A stretch of DNA of 64,000 nucleotides from Skeletonema tropicum (GCA_037178625.1 CM074128.1:744001-808000); one strand, 5' to 3'. Shown: positions 20,285-31,656, counted from the stretch's first letter. Program-made: numbers and translations. The notes: a model not told the origin generated them from the letters alone.

Positions 20285-23200
20285 ATGCCTCCGATTCTTC
20301 ACAAAGAAACAACATCTGACGGAACAGCATCTGCGACGCTGAAGCAGGAGCCGGCCCAGCCGCCGGCTAGAAAAGTTGTGCGACGAGCATCATTATCATT
20401 TGCCGAGCTCCTTACAGAGTCTGGGCTACGGGCATCAATAACTTTACCAGCGAAGATCGACGGTAACATTAACACCAGCAGTAGCGACACATGCAACGGG
20501 GACATTAGCGAGGGGGCTAAAGCTGCAGTGGCTGATTGGGCCTTACAGCTGAAGTTCTGGGGCAAGTCTTGCTTTGACGAAGAGGCATTCAACTTTCTCC
20601 TTGATGATATTGGCTATACTCGATCACGCGATGGTTTATTCGATGATTTGCTCGAAGATGTGGCATATGCTGACCCTAACTTTGACGTGTCATTGCGCTC
20701 TATCAGTGTAGATAACATGCGCCAGATGTACGCCTCGGAGCCGTATCGTATTCCCGACCAAGCCGTGTTTAACAACGGAGAAGCATTAATGTCCTACGTT
20801 GAAGCACTATTTCGAAAGGCAGACGTCAGAGGAGACAATGTGCTTGATTATGATGAAGTGAAGCAGATATTGCGGAGATTGTATGGAGCGGATCCTACCC
20901 AAGCGGTCATCGATGAAGCCTTCAAAGCACTTGATTTAAACGGCGATGGGCAAGTTGATTTCGAGGAGTTCAAGAGCTTCATGCTAAAGGCAAACGTAAA
21001 TGATGTATCTGATTCATCAATATCGGGTGTTTTCAATGAAGCCATCATTTCACCTTCTCATAGCACCGATCTCGAGTTTGTGTATGAGTTGGAGAAATAT
21101 TGCAAAGCCCACCGGTAAGCATACTCATCTTGCATTAGTACTTGGACTTGGATGTATGTATTTATCGAACTCACTCGATGTTTACTCCTTCTATCACTCG
21201 ATCACTGCAGAGGAGTGAATCATCACTTACTTCAGAATTTGGCTTCCGAAGCTTTCGGCAAGAAAAAGACAGCTGACCTCCTTTTACGCTTCCTCTCAGC
21301 ATACAGCAAGTTCAACGGCAACTTCATCTCCAATATCAACGCTCTCATGGAAATATTGGACAACATTGACCACATTGAAGTTCTACGTGAGAACCTTGAG
21401 GAAGAAATGGGTCAATATAGTGAAATGACCTTGGTTGAGGGCGAGAAAATGGGCAGTCAAGCGTGAGTCCATCGAAGGCATTCCTCATCGGCAGCTATTC
21501 ATCGAGCTTGTCGAGTTGCTTGAGACGAAACTGGCTCGTTCATACTCCAAGTTTGTTCCAGACTACATCTGTGAGAAACTGACGCATGCTGTTGACGAGT
21601 CGACAAAACATGGCAAACTAGGCTTGCTTGCGATCCTTTACTTTGGATCTGAGCTGATTGTGCCTCAAATATACTCCTACATCTTAGATGGGTTGAGATT
21701 GTCCATGAGATTGACCAATGATGAAGCGAAGTTTTTCCTCCTGCACATTGATATGGATAAGGATCACGCCAATGCACTACGCGAGATCATCGTTGCCAAC
21801 TGCCGAACCAAGGCAGAGCGATTGGTTCTTGTCAAGTGCACACGTCTGATCCTCGATGCTAGGGTCAGCTTCTACGACTCCGTACTTAAGTATGGCAGTG
21901 AAATGAGCGAGCCGGTGTTTGGTGTTAACGCAGCCAACCATCGCTGCTTTAGCGACATTGCATCACGGTCTAGTCTACTGGAGATGTGCAGCGATCACAT
22001 CAAAGGCGCAACTGTGCTTGATGTAGGATGCGGCGATGGGCATATTTCTAGAGAGCTTCTACTCAGGGGTGCCACCAAGACTGTAGGCATTGATAGTAGT
22101 ATTTCCATGATTGAAGCTGCAAGTGAGCACCCGGAAAAGAGTAGGACGGAATATTATGTTGTGGGTGATGTGGCTCAGCTGAAGTTGGAATTGCTGAACA
22201 CAACAAACCAGACAAATCTGATGCCAGGAGCTGGTTTTGATATGGGTGTGTTCGACGTTACTATCGCATCGTTCCTTTTCAACAATATGAGTATCACTGA
22301 GATGAATCAATGCGTCGGCGATATCTACTCTCTAACTAAGCCAGGAGGTCACTTCATCTTCATTGTTCCGCATCCAGCGTTCAATAGTGGCCGGGGCAGA
22401 GATAGCAGAAGTTACTTTGCTGATCGGGATCGTCTGTTGGAACAACAGATCGAAGACGATATGAAGACCAACACGTATTCCAAGACCCTCCAAGACTACA
22501 CGGATGCAGTGATTACCAACGGCTTCGAGATTGTTCAGCTCGAAGAGGTGAGGACTACCCCATCTGCTACAAATTTGATCATGAAACTTCGTAAGTCAAG
22601 TGAGACGTCATCTAGTAGCAACAATGGAAACACATTGAATATGCTCCCAAAGAAGCTGACTTGGAGCAAGGCTGCTATGAAGCATCCACATAATGCATTC
22701 GTTGTCGAGATTCCAGTAGAAGTGAAGAATGAGCTGTACATGGCTGCTTTGAGTGCTTACGAGGATGGAATCAGTGTTGATAAGCTGGACGCTGCTGGTT
22801 ATTTTCCTGTGAACTCATTTGTAGCATTGAGGGCATTTTCCGTGTCTGTGCGCAATAGGCTTCTGCACGAGACAGGATTGGTTTTGCTGAAAGGTCTCGA
22901 CCTTGACACCTTTTCTACCTTCGACACTTCAGAAGGTGGCCCAGGCAAGGTCGCAGCATGTTCCAAACTTGCCTACTACATCATCTGCTCTCACATAGGC
23001 ACTGTGGATGGGTCGGCTCGGGGCAAACTGTTTGATGTGAAGAACAATCACATTAACGCGATGGATGACAAGAATGACAATGTGCTCTTTTCTGTATCGG
23101 ACTGTGAAGCTACCTGGCATACTGACGGAGCTAGCAAAGATAGAGTGTACGACTGTGTAGGCTTACTCTGCATCAATCCATCTATAGTAGGTGGCAAATC

Positions 23201-23714
23201 CAAGATTACGAATGCATGCAATGCATTTGACAGCGTTGAGAATATTCTGCCGAAGTTTATGATGCACGAGTTGACAAGACCGATCCCAAGGGATATCTTG
23301 GAGAACGGAAAAGGTCGCGGCAACGACAATGTTGGTACACAGCTCAGCCGCACTAAATCAATTATGCGTTTGCGGATTTCGTACAATTCTTATCCGATCT
23401 ATGTAACGCAGAAAGGTCGTATCAGATTCCGTTACATGCGCCATTGGATCGAAACTGCACACGAAAAGGTTCGCTGGCGCTTGCCTACGATGCTGCGTAT
23501 CGCGATGGATGTCCTTGACGATACTCTTACCGAAGGATGCTGTTTCTACGAACGATTGGAACGTGGAGATATTCTCATCTGCAACAACTCGTGTGTTGCT
23601 CATGGGAGAGATGCGTTCCAAGATGTGCCAGGTGAACCTTCAAGACATCTTGTTCGCGCCTGGATGCAATGCCAAGGGGTAGATTTGTATGAAGCTTCGA
23701 AGCGTTTGTGTTAG
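20285..23714 (+). CDS. Four-domain enzyme: EF-hands, haem-oxygenase-like diiron oxidase, methyltransferase, TauD-like dioxygenase
   Basis: Exon 1 is 20285-21114, intron 21115-21210 (GTAAGC...CTGCAG), exon 2 21211-23714. A single extra base, most likely in the A4 run near 21448, must be removed, giving about 1110 residues. Residues 180-191 and 217-228 are EF-hand loops, the second canonical (DLNGDGQVDFEE). Residues about 280-500 are helical and carry the spaced ligands of haem-oxygenase-like diiron oxidases: LEEEMG, H369, E424, then HIDMDKDH (455-462). Residues about 520-745 are a class I methyltransferase (VLDVGCGDG, KPGGHFIFIVPHP). The C-terminal third is TauD/TfdA-like: HTD iron motif at 23118-23126, distal His in CVAHGRD (23601-23603), and the 2-oxoglutarate Arg in HLVRAW. 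No signal peptide, so probably cytosolic. The substrate is unknown; the domain identities are well supported, the combined function is inference. Confidence 0.88.
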
Positions 23715-24051
23715 GATGAATGTTTTGTGTGTCTTGACATAATCGTGATCGTATGGATATTAGGTAATATGTCGATAACTATGTAATGATGTAACCATGG
23801 AAGAACCAATGTATAACAAATCAATTTCTGAGATGAGGTAGGTTTCTTCTTGTTCCAAATACAACAAGCCGGCCCGCTCTTCATGAAATATAGCTTGTGA
23901 TGAGTCAATCAAAAATCAAAAGCGGTCCGACTGCTACAAAATCTCACTCTAGGTTGGAGAATTGAAGCAAGCAAAAATCCTGTTCATGCCTGCCTGCATC
24001 CTGCAACCTGCAAACAAGAACATCAACGCAGTTCTATTGCACTTATCCATC
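23715..24051. other. Intergenic region
   Basis: 3' flank of the multidomain enzyme and promoter of the plastid protein. No other feature is seen. The open frame upstream of 24052 also contains an ATG at 23986 and a TTG at 23962, but the targeting peptide fits only the start at 24052. Confidence 0.5.
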
Positions 24052-25332
24052 ATGAAGACCGTCCTACTGATAGCCGCTATGCCCGTAGCGGCGGGAGCTT
24101 TCTCCGTAACACCTGGTAGTATCACCGATCCCATCAAAGCATCGGACAGCCCGCTCTTCCAGCGTCAGCCAATGTGTTTAGCACCCCAAAGAAATCTTCG
24201 TACTCGCCTAATGCTTCGGAGAAGCAGCAATCGCGCTGCTGCTGCTGCTGCTGCTGCTGCCCCTTCGTCGTCATCGTCGCCATCTGGCAGCAAATATAAA
24301 TTGCAAGCCTCCACGGTCGCCCCCGACGACAGGTCTACCAACCCTTGGTATAACTTTTTGAATTTTCGTGATTCCGTCGCTGATTATGCCGACTCCCTAT
24401 TCTCCCTTGAGGGGGGAGATGCTACTCCGGCAACTCGTCCTTATATGCCCAATCTTGAAGTAGAGGAGCAGTTGACAGCAACTGCTACTGCTGCTGCTGA
24501 TAGCTCTTCTGCAGTGGTTGCAGCTACCACTACTGCATTGGACAAGGAAGAATTATTGATGGAGTTAGCCTCTCTTTCCGATACATTTGATGTTTTGCAA
24601 TCAAGATATGAAGCGACTATTGACAATCTGAAGGAGGAAAATTTGTTTTTGGAAGATGGGATGAAATCGTTGGCTGTGACTATTGAAGATCAGGCTCAAC
24701 AAATTGACCAGCTCATGAATCAAAATACTTTGGGGGGAGTTGAAGTAACAGAAGAAAATGATGTTGATGGGATCGGGGCGATCTTTGAGAATAAATCGGC
24801 TGAGGCTGAGGAGCTGATTGAATTTCAGAATAAGATTACAACATTGGAAGCAGATAATGAATTGCTGAGGCAGAGGGTGCGTGGTCTTGAGGTGGAATTA
24901 AGTGATATTGCTTTTGAGTCGCGAAAGATTGTTGCAGCTGCTGTTGAGTCTCCTGCAGTTGTTGCTGCTGCTGCTGCGATTGAGGCCCCTGCTGCTGTTG
25001 TTGCAATGGACGTCGTTGCTCCTATCGCAGATGCTAATGTTGCCTCTACGGAAGAGGTAGAAGAAGTTGTTGTGGAGCAAGGCAAGGTTGCTACACTTGC
25101 TCCCCACGCACCCCCAACTCCAATCCCTCCGCATCTCCTCCAAAAACAAGAAATGGAAATGCTTCGCGCTCAAGTCAAAGAATACGAAGCGGAACGCAAT
25201 AGCGTGAGGAAATTGTTTGCAAGGGGCATCAGCAGGGGAGTGAAGAAGGTTGGGAAAGCTTTGGATCTTTGGAGGCCTATTTATTTGATCCTCTGTGATG
25301 GGGTAAGGGGTGATGGGAAAATGGCGTTGTAG
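24052..25332 (+). CDS. Plastid-targeted coiled-coil protein
   Basis: The start is set at ATG 24052 because it opens a hydrophobic signal peptide, MKTVLLIAAMPVAAGA, followed by FSVTP. The A-F junction is the diatom plastid-import cleavage motif, and a Ser/Arg-rich transit region follows. The mature part has a poly-Ala tract, a conserved-looking NPWYNFLNFRDSVADYADSLF segment, and long heptad-type helices (DTFDVLQSRYEATIDNLKEE and FQNKITTLEADNELLRQRV). A second Ala/Val-rich stretch and a basic C-terminus (RGISRGVKKVGKALDLWRP) end it. Single exon, 426 residues. It is likely a structural or scaffold protein of the plastid; no enzyme domain is present. Confidence 0.8.
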   Translation: MKTVLLIAAMPVAAGAFSVTPGSITDPIKASDSPLFQRQPMCLAPQRNLRTRLMLRRSSNRAAAAAAAAAPSSSSSPSGSKYKLQASTVAPDDRSTNPWYNFLNFRDSVADYADSLFSLEGGDATPATRPYMPNLEVEEQLTATATAAADSSSAVVAATTTALDKEELLMELASLSDTFDVLQSRYEATIDNLKEENLFLEDGMKSLAVTIEDQAQQIDQLMNQNTLGGVEVTEENDVDGIGAIFENKSAEAEELIEFQNKITTLEADNELLRQRVRGLEVELSDIAFESRKIVAAAVESPAVVAAAAAIEAPAAVVAMDVVAPIADANVASTEEVEEVVVEQGKVATLAPHAPPTPIPPHLLQKQEMEMLRAQVKEYEAERNSVRKLFARGISRGVKKVGKALDLWRPIYLILCDGVRGDGKMAL

Positions 25333-25500
25333 AAGAGATACATACAGACTTACATAAGTTTGAGGGGAGACAAGACAAACTAGCATGCATTTATTTTTTG
25401 TGTGGTTGCACGCTGTCAAATAATGATGTTTTAGTACGATGAGGTGCGGCTATATATTTGTAGATTAACACGGGTAAAACGAAAAATGGCACCCATCCCC

Positions 25501-27297
25501 TTAGATCTCTATTTCTCTCTGCAAGTTTCCAAACTCAAATAGAGCAGCCTTTTCAATCCCATGAAATGCGAGGTCTTCCTCCAATTCAATAACAGTTGCA
25601 TTCTGGACGTCTTTTTTCAGTGACTGAAGAAATTTCTTGAGCTCCCGGGTTCTGTGTTTTCTCTGAGCAATTTTGACCTGCTCAGGGGTTGCGTAGTAAC
25701 TTCCATTACTGGTTTCATTCACCAGACATTGGCGCACATGATCATGAGCACCTCTTCCAGTTTCAAATCCATCATGACAATATCCACAGAAATGCTTCTT
25801 ACAGCTACCACACTGTATAGCCATGCATCCGTCGAACTCAGCGTAGGGGGCTTTGCAAAGCGGGTGCGGACATTTGAGATTCATGATATCATCCTGTGCT
25901 TGCTTAGCTAGCTCTTTGGCTTGATGCCTGACCATATCATTTAGTGAACCATATTCCTGTATAAACTCTTGAATTTTCGCATCCAGGCGCTTGTCAAACT
26001 CGTGAGAAAGCTTCTCAACTCTAAGCTTTACTTTCGAGTCAATCCTCGCCTCCTCGAGTGCAAGCCATGTCTCGTTAGACAAATGCGGCGCAAGTGATCG
26101 AGTATCGATCGTTTCATGGCATATAGAGCATGCAATCGCGTCATCTTGATGCTGCATCCTGCTCAACTGCTCCTTCACCATGGCACCTACGCAGCCGTCT
26201 TTACCGCCACAGTAGAAGTGTCCTTCCTTACAAGCGAGACCTTGATCCAGGTTGAAAGAATCAAAGCAGCAGGAACAGTCTACGAACTTGTCATGACCCT
26301 CTTGTTCGATCCAGAACGAGAGTTTCTCGAATACCTGACAGATGATTTGATCTCCACTGCGAGACTGGTTACTGGCACAGATGATAATCTCGTCGTTGGA
26401 GAATTCTACAAATGCATGTGATGCAAACCTGCCGAGTATCGTGTCATGAATCTCTGACTGAGTCTTTTCGTCGAGAATTTGTACGACTCTGCTACTCAGT
26501 GCCTTGGATTGTTGTACAAAGAAATCTGAAGGCGGGTTGAACAAGTAAGTAGCTAGTTCGCCGACAGCCCTTTCCCGAGCTTCTTTGCTCCCACGGACAG
26601 CAATACCATACTCGCCTTCCCCCCAATGATTGTTCCTTATCTCAATTTGAGCAAGCCCTTCTTTCATTGCCATCTCTCGAAGGAAAGAGAAGAACTTGTT
26701 TGATGAATTAATTAAGAACCATGGTTTTGAGTCAAGAGGCAATTCAAATAAGTACTCGGCACACTTAGGGAGGTTGTGATGAGCCACATTCCATCCTGAT
26801 GAAGATTGAGAAATATAGGCTTTTGAAGCCGGACCCTTCTGTAAGGCAGGTGCGTAAGCTCCCAATGATGGCTTAGAATACATTTTGTTTTCCAAGGTCA
26901 TAATGCTCAAGTGATCGTTGTACTCAAGTCTAGCAACATCGGTATTTCTCACCAAGCTCTCTTCATGCGCTTTTGCACAGTAACGTCCATACGGGCAATT
27001 GGATGGCTGCTCACAGATCCTTGTCAAGAAATTCATTGGATGGTAAACACTTTCCGCAGTAGACAAGAGATCTTCGTCGTCGGGTAGATACATGATAGTG
27101 TATGGGTCTCGCCTCTTGTCTTTGTCTGAATGATAGTAATTGCACTTCCGGTAGTCATGGGACTCGAGTTTGGAGCAAGGACACGTCTTGAAGGTTGAAA
27201 GAAATGATCTAATGCCGCCGTTGCCGGACAGGAAATCACTCTGAGCGCATTTTTGTGCACTCTGCTTTCTTTTGGAGTTTACGACAGTCCAAGACAT
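25501..27297 (-). CDS. CCCH / RING / IBR zinc-finger protein, probable E3 ubiquitin ligase
   Basis: The frame is open to 27339 but begins at TTG there; the first ATG is 27297, giving 598 residues. Near the N-terminus are two CCCH-like fingers (CPCSKLESHDYRKCNYYH, about residues 39-56, and C-x5-C-x5-C-x3-H at 95-111), a class that often binds RNA. In the middle is a RING-like cluster (DCSCCFDSF, CKEGHFYCGG, CSICHETI). Towards the C-terminus is an IBR/Rcat-like cluster: KCPHPLCKAPYAEFDGCMAI, QCGSCKKHFCGYC, ending H-x3-C. That order resembles RBR ligases, where the last RING carries a catalytic Cys. A direct role in RNA-linked ubiquitination is inference. Single exon. Confidence 0.8.
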   Translation of the reverse strand: MSWTVVNSKRKQSAQKCAQSDFLSGNGGIRSFLSTFKTCPCSKLESHDYRKCNYYHSDKDKRRDPYTIMYLPDDEDLLSTAESVYHPMNFLTRICEQPSNCPYGRYCAKAHEESLVRNTDVARLEYNDHLSIMTLENKMYSKPSLGAYAPALQKGPASKAYISQSSSGWNVAHHNLPKCAEYLFELPLDSKPWFLINSSNKFFSFLREMAMKEGLAQIEIRNNHWGEGEYGIAVRGSKEARERAVGELATYLFNPPSDFFVQQSKALSSRVVQILDEKTQSEIHDTILGRFASHAFVEFSNDEIIICASNQSRSGDQIICQVFEKLSFWIEQEGHDKFVDCSCCFDSFNLDQGLACKEGHFYCGGKDGCVGAMVKEQLSRMQHQDDAIACSICHETIDTRSLAPHLSNETWLALEEARIDSKVKLRVEKLSHEFDKRLDAKIQEFIQEYGSLNDMVRHQAKELAKQAQDDIMNLKCPHPLCKAPYAEFDGCMAIQCGSCKKHFCGYCHDGFETGRGAHDHVRQCLVNETSNGSYYATPEQVKIAQRKHRTRELKKFLQSLKKDVQNATVIELEEDLAFHGIEKAALFEFGNLQREIEI

Positions 27298-27570
27298 AAT
27301 TTGAACGGCTTCGCCTTCAGAGATTAATTGCTGCTTCAAATAGAATCAAATGAGCGGTGGCAATATGCAATAGAGTAAGATGGCTGAGGTTGTTGTAATA
27401 ATGAGGTACAATCGATAGTTGACCTCACCTGAAATCCTCGTCTGAACTTTTCACAAACTCGCTTTCGCTTCTCGTAATGAGGAATCTTTGAATGCACATA
27501 CATGACTCAAAATGGCGTCTGCAATTATTTATAAGATCTAGTTTGCGGCCATACTAAGCGGCGTTCAATC

Positions 27571-29558
27571 TTAACTATCAGCCTTTTCCTCAGTGGAATC
27601 ATTATTGCTTAGTTCTTTCAAGAAGTCTTTTGCGCTTGAAAGAGTGTCTTTAGATGCTTTGAATGACTTCTCATACTGGTCAAAGCTGTCTGACCTGACG
27701 TACATCTGTGCAGCGGGATCCTCCAGGGATGGTTCCTGATGGACGGGCTCAGTATCAGAACCAAGTGTAGACATGCGCGATAGAGACTGCAAACTTGTGT
27801 CAACTTCCAGCTTCGCCAGACTATCATTTTCATTGTTATCATCATTATCGCTCTTGCATTTGGAACCAGCGTCAAGGTTTGCAGGTCCCATCCTTTTGTG
27901 CGCTTTCCAAGTCATCCACCATTTTCATTAGACGTAGAGTTGCCTCAGCTATGCCTTGTTTTTCAACTTCTTCATTCGACATATTCTCATTATCTACCAG
28001 ACTTTTAGACTTCTCTTCATCGGGCGCAAGAGCTCTAGTGCCACCAGATTTTGCTGCCATCTTTCCTTTTTGAGGGGATGGACAACCAGTTATACCCATC
28101 TTTAGATCACGCAAGCTTTTTGCTTCGGTCCGTACTACTTCATTATCTAAATCTCGACCAAGCTGATGTGTACCAAAAAAAGAAAACAAAGTTGTTAGAT
28201 CACGAAAACCAAAGTAACTGAAGGACACGCTGTAAAATCGTACATCTAGCACAATCTCCACTTACCATTTCCTCCTCGGGGTCTTTCTCGATAATTCTTT
28301 GCTTCTCGTCTATTTCATCATCACCAAATAATTCTTTTTCGTTAATAATTTCTTCCACAGCCTTGATTTGCAATCGTTCCGCCATGACTCTAGCCGCAGC
28401 TCTTGCTCGTTCAATTTCCACGTAGAGACGTTCCCATTCACACTCTTTCCACTTCCTCTTCTCGTCATTTGTTAATTTCTCATTGGATGGTTTATTGCAT
28501 AAATCAGAAAGAAATGTTGACACAATGGTATGATGCTGGCTCTCATTCTTCGTGCTACAATTAAGGTTTGACCCAACAAAGGCGTCTTGCGCATTCGATG
28601 AACTGAGACCTCGGATAACTTGCTCTCTTGTCGGATCGATACGATTAAATGCCGTAAATGTTTTGATTGCATCGATGAGTCGTGAATCAGTGACATATCC
28701 TGCCATATCCTCCGGATCGGAAGCAACTACCTTGGCGACATACTCTGTACCTTCAGAGGAAGTGATGACTCTGCATCCGTAGGACTCGACCACTGTCTCT
28801 TTCTTCTTCCCATCATACAAGCATCCATGAACGTCCAACGTACTCAAAGTATGATTCGTGCGCAACATTTGCGCCAGACAATTCGCTCCACCATTCTCAA
28901 TTGGATTCTTGTACAGCCCAAGACATTTCAATTTGCTACGCTCATTCGTACTCAATGCAGCGGCAATCTCGGCTGTACCGACTGGTCCTATCTGATTGTT
29001 ACCCAGCCATAATTCTACAAGTGCACAAGATGGTGACTGCAAGAATGCGGCGATTGAACTGGCCCCATCATCTGATATCAAGTTGTTATTGAGCCACAAT
29101 TCCGTGATGCAACCAAACCTATCCCGCTGAGTTAGAAAGGATGATAGCTCTGCGATGGATGAGTCCAAGGCCGACCTACCAACATAATGAATTTCCGACA
29201 TTAGCGCCGAATTATTCAACGGGTGAGTGGGGTCATTCCTATCTTTGATACCGCTACCATCATATTCATCCTTTTGCTGTTCCACTTCCATCAATATGTC
29301 TACTTTTTTCATTTGAATGTCTAATTTTCCAAGGAGTGTTTGTACATCGGCTTTTCGTGGGCTGAATAGATTACGCAACCTCGATCCGAACTTGCGCCGC
29401 GCTGATGGTGTTGGAGATGCTGCTGCTGCTGTGGTGGTAGTGGTGGCTGTAGGTTGGATGGAGCTATTTCCAAAGTCGCGATAAGGAATTCCACTGTTCG
29501 ATCCTGACGTCAATTCGACAGGAGCTTCGTCATTCTTCTTTGCTGTATCGGAGCTCAT
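27571..29558 (-). CDS. Leucine-rich-repeat protein with coiled-coil tail
   Basis: Exon 1 is 29558-28266, starting at the first ATG after an in-frame stop. An intron spans 28163-28265 (GTAAGTGG donor, CACATCAG acceptor, phase 0). Exon 2 continues from 28162. Residues about 145-275 hold RNI-type leucine-rich repeats (ITELWLNNNLISDDGASSI, LVELWLGNNQIGPVG, LKCLGLYKNPIENGG). The C-terminal half has long charged helices (WERLYVEIERARAAARVMAE). Exon 2 reads either to a stop at 27872 or, with one base shift in AAAAGGATGGG near 27895, on to 27571 with an acidic Ser-rich tail. The second frame is so protein-like that a sequence error is likely. Probably an adaptor protein; partner unknown. Confidence 0.75.
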
Positions 29559-30298
29559 CTTTGGAAGACGTGTATTGCTTTCAGCCTCCACTGTCTTATC
29601 TGCAGCCACCTCTTCGTCCTCTTAATTCTTGCGTAAAAAGTAAAAACGCTGTTGCAGTGGGAGTTTCGGAATAGGTCGACACGTTTTTGTTCAGCCTCTT
29701 CACAAAAAATTGTTCTCCGGAAGTAAGCCGATGATCAGAGAGGTTACAGCAATAAATGATGGTGCCTCAGGCTCCTACTATTTATTACGCCGAAGAAACC
29801 ACAGCAATGAAAGTATATAAGTATAAGGTAGGCTGGTTTACAACACATGCGCCTCGATCTATCAATAAGTACTTAAGCTACATACAGTGTGTCTACAGAA
29901 GTTGCCCGCCTTAGGATATTCCCGTCCACAGTATTTGCCCGCTCAGAAATCTGGACACGAGAATCCCGGACACTAAACAAATGCCGTTTCAGTAATTGCC
30001 CGTCCACGATATTTGCCCGCCCCCATGAGCTGACACTCCCACGGGCAATTTCTGTAGTCACACATCAAAGCCAAAAAGCAAATCTCATTTGATGGATGGA
30101 GAAGGACGATGCCGATGCGACAAATAATGTGACAGAGACAAATAACTGGGATTCTTTTGCCACCATGCAAAACCCTGCCCCGTGCTCGCCCCCCCGTTTC
30201 TGAATGACCTGATCGATCTGATTCTGATTGAAGCATCTCTGATAGAGCCACAACCCAACTATATACGATACTAGAGAGGTAGGTACGCTCCCTCCACC
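29559..30298. other. Intergenic region with a MITE
   Basis: Divergent promoter region between the LRR gene and the JTB-like gene. The only structured element is the MITE at 29885-30064. Confidence 0.5.
29885..30064. mobile_element. Small mariner-like MITE
   Basis: The left end CAGTGTGTCTACAGAA is roughly the inverse of the right end TTTCTGTAGTCACAC. Inside are alternating TTGCCCGTCCAC and TTGCCCGCC motifs. The same motifs and end type occur in the element at 61066-61269. A TA precedes the left end. No coding capacity. Confidence 0.6.
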
Positions 30299-31254
30299 AT
30301 GATGGATCTACCACCCCCACGCGCCGCCAACAACCGTATTGAGTTGCAGCCAACGACGTCAAAGATGGCATCATCTGCATTTTCGTCAATCTCCACGGAC
30401 TACAAAAGAGTTGATGCCACATCGCCAATAAGAAAAAGAAGAAAAAGCAGTCGACGTAAATTGCAACTCACAACCACTGCAAATAGCGCTGATGACGAAA
30501 TAGAATCCGACAAATTACTGCCGCAAAAGGGAATCAATAATGCGACAGCATCCTCCTCTTCATCTGGCTCGAAACAATCCACAGCCAACAACAATAATAA
30601 TAATGGTGAACTAGTCTGTACTCCCATGGAAGAATGTGAGATATGCCCCCTCAAATGGAAACAATTCTTGGATAAGGATGATGAAAAAATAAAGGGGGAA
30701 TTTGAGAGTTGTATCAAGTATGAGCGGAGGCAAAAGTTTGAGTGCACAATGTTGTTTCATGGTGAGTATTGTGTGTTTTTATTGAGTCGGAGGAAACACA
30801 TAAGACATTTGTTTTGCAATTATGAATACTCATTGTTATTCTGGCTGTCGCTTCAATCACCTCAATAGAAGATGATGTATCAGACAAGGTAACAAAAAGT
30901 AGAACCGAATACAAACCATGCCGTTTCACAGATTCAGATGAAATATTCCGTATGTTACATATGCAATTAATATGCCTGCTAGTAGGGTTATGGTCTGTTC
31001 GGAACGTCCGGAGGCATAGGATGTCATCGGCAAGTTTATTTGATCAACGTAGAATGAGAGGGAATGTCAATCAGGGTAGCGGTGGTGGTGGTAGTAGTAG
31101 TAGCAATGATAAGAATGGCAGTCCCTCGAAACATGTCAAATTTTCAGGTTATTCAAGGAAAGATTCTATGGAATCTGTAGAGTTGGGTCCTTTGATACAA
31201 GTGACAACTGGGGCGGGGAAGGTGCCCAAAAGTCCTGCTCCGTCAGAGGTATGA
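30299..31254 (+). CDS. JTB-like single-pass membrane protein
   Basis: Exon 1 is 30299-30761, intron 30762-30868 (GTGAGT...CAATAG, phase 1), exon 2 30869-31254, giving 282 residues. After a disordered Ser/Asn-rich N-terminus comes a Cys-rich block: CTPMEECEICPLKWKQF, FESCIKYERRQKFECTM and RTEYKPCRFTDSDEIFRM. A hydrophobic helix follows (LICLLVGLWSV), then a basic cytosolic-type start RNVRRHR. The CxxC block, the E-(Y/F)-K-x-CR motif and the adjacent membrane helix resemble the JTB (jumping translocation breakpoint) family. There is no signal peptide at the N-terminus, which is unusual for JTB. The C-terminal tail is Gly/Ser-rich. Confidence 0.55.
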
Positions 31255-31656
31255 ATTCTGTGTGTCAATGGATGGATCGGGCAGTGCAAATATGTCTACT
31301 TGAAGTTGTATATTATTGTATGAAATCTCCGCAGATATCTTGATCTATCACATCCGACGCGCGATCTAATTCTTGTAATCATAGAATAAAGTAGTTTCTC
31401 CTCTACCATGGCATCAGATGGTTGAAAGCTATCAGTTGACGCGTTTCTATGTTGCGGACACTTGAATGAGAGTTGAAGCTCGCAAGTGCAGCTTGGCATT
31501 ATATGACAACATTAATTAGAGTTGGCCAAAGTTTACAAAGTGGCGAAGGCGAGGGACATAATGTTCTTTTTAGATCTTGATAAGAGAGAAAGACTTTCTA
31601 TTAACTGCTGACTTTATTTCATGTCATCCTCTGCTTCTGCAGGTTCCCGTGCTCGT

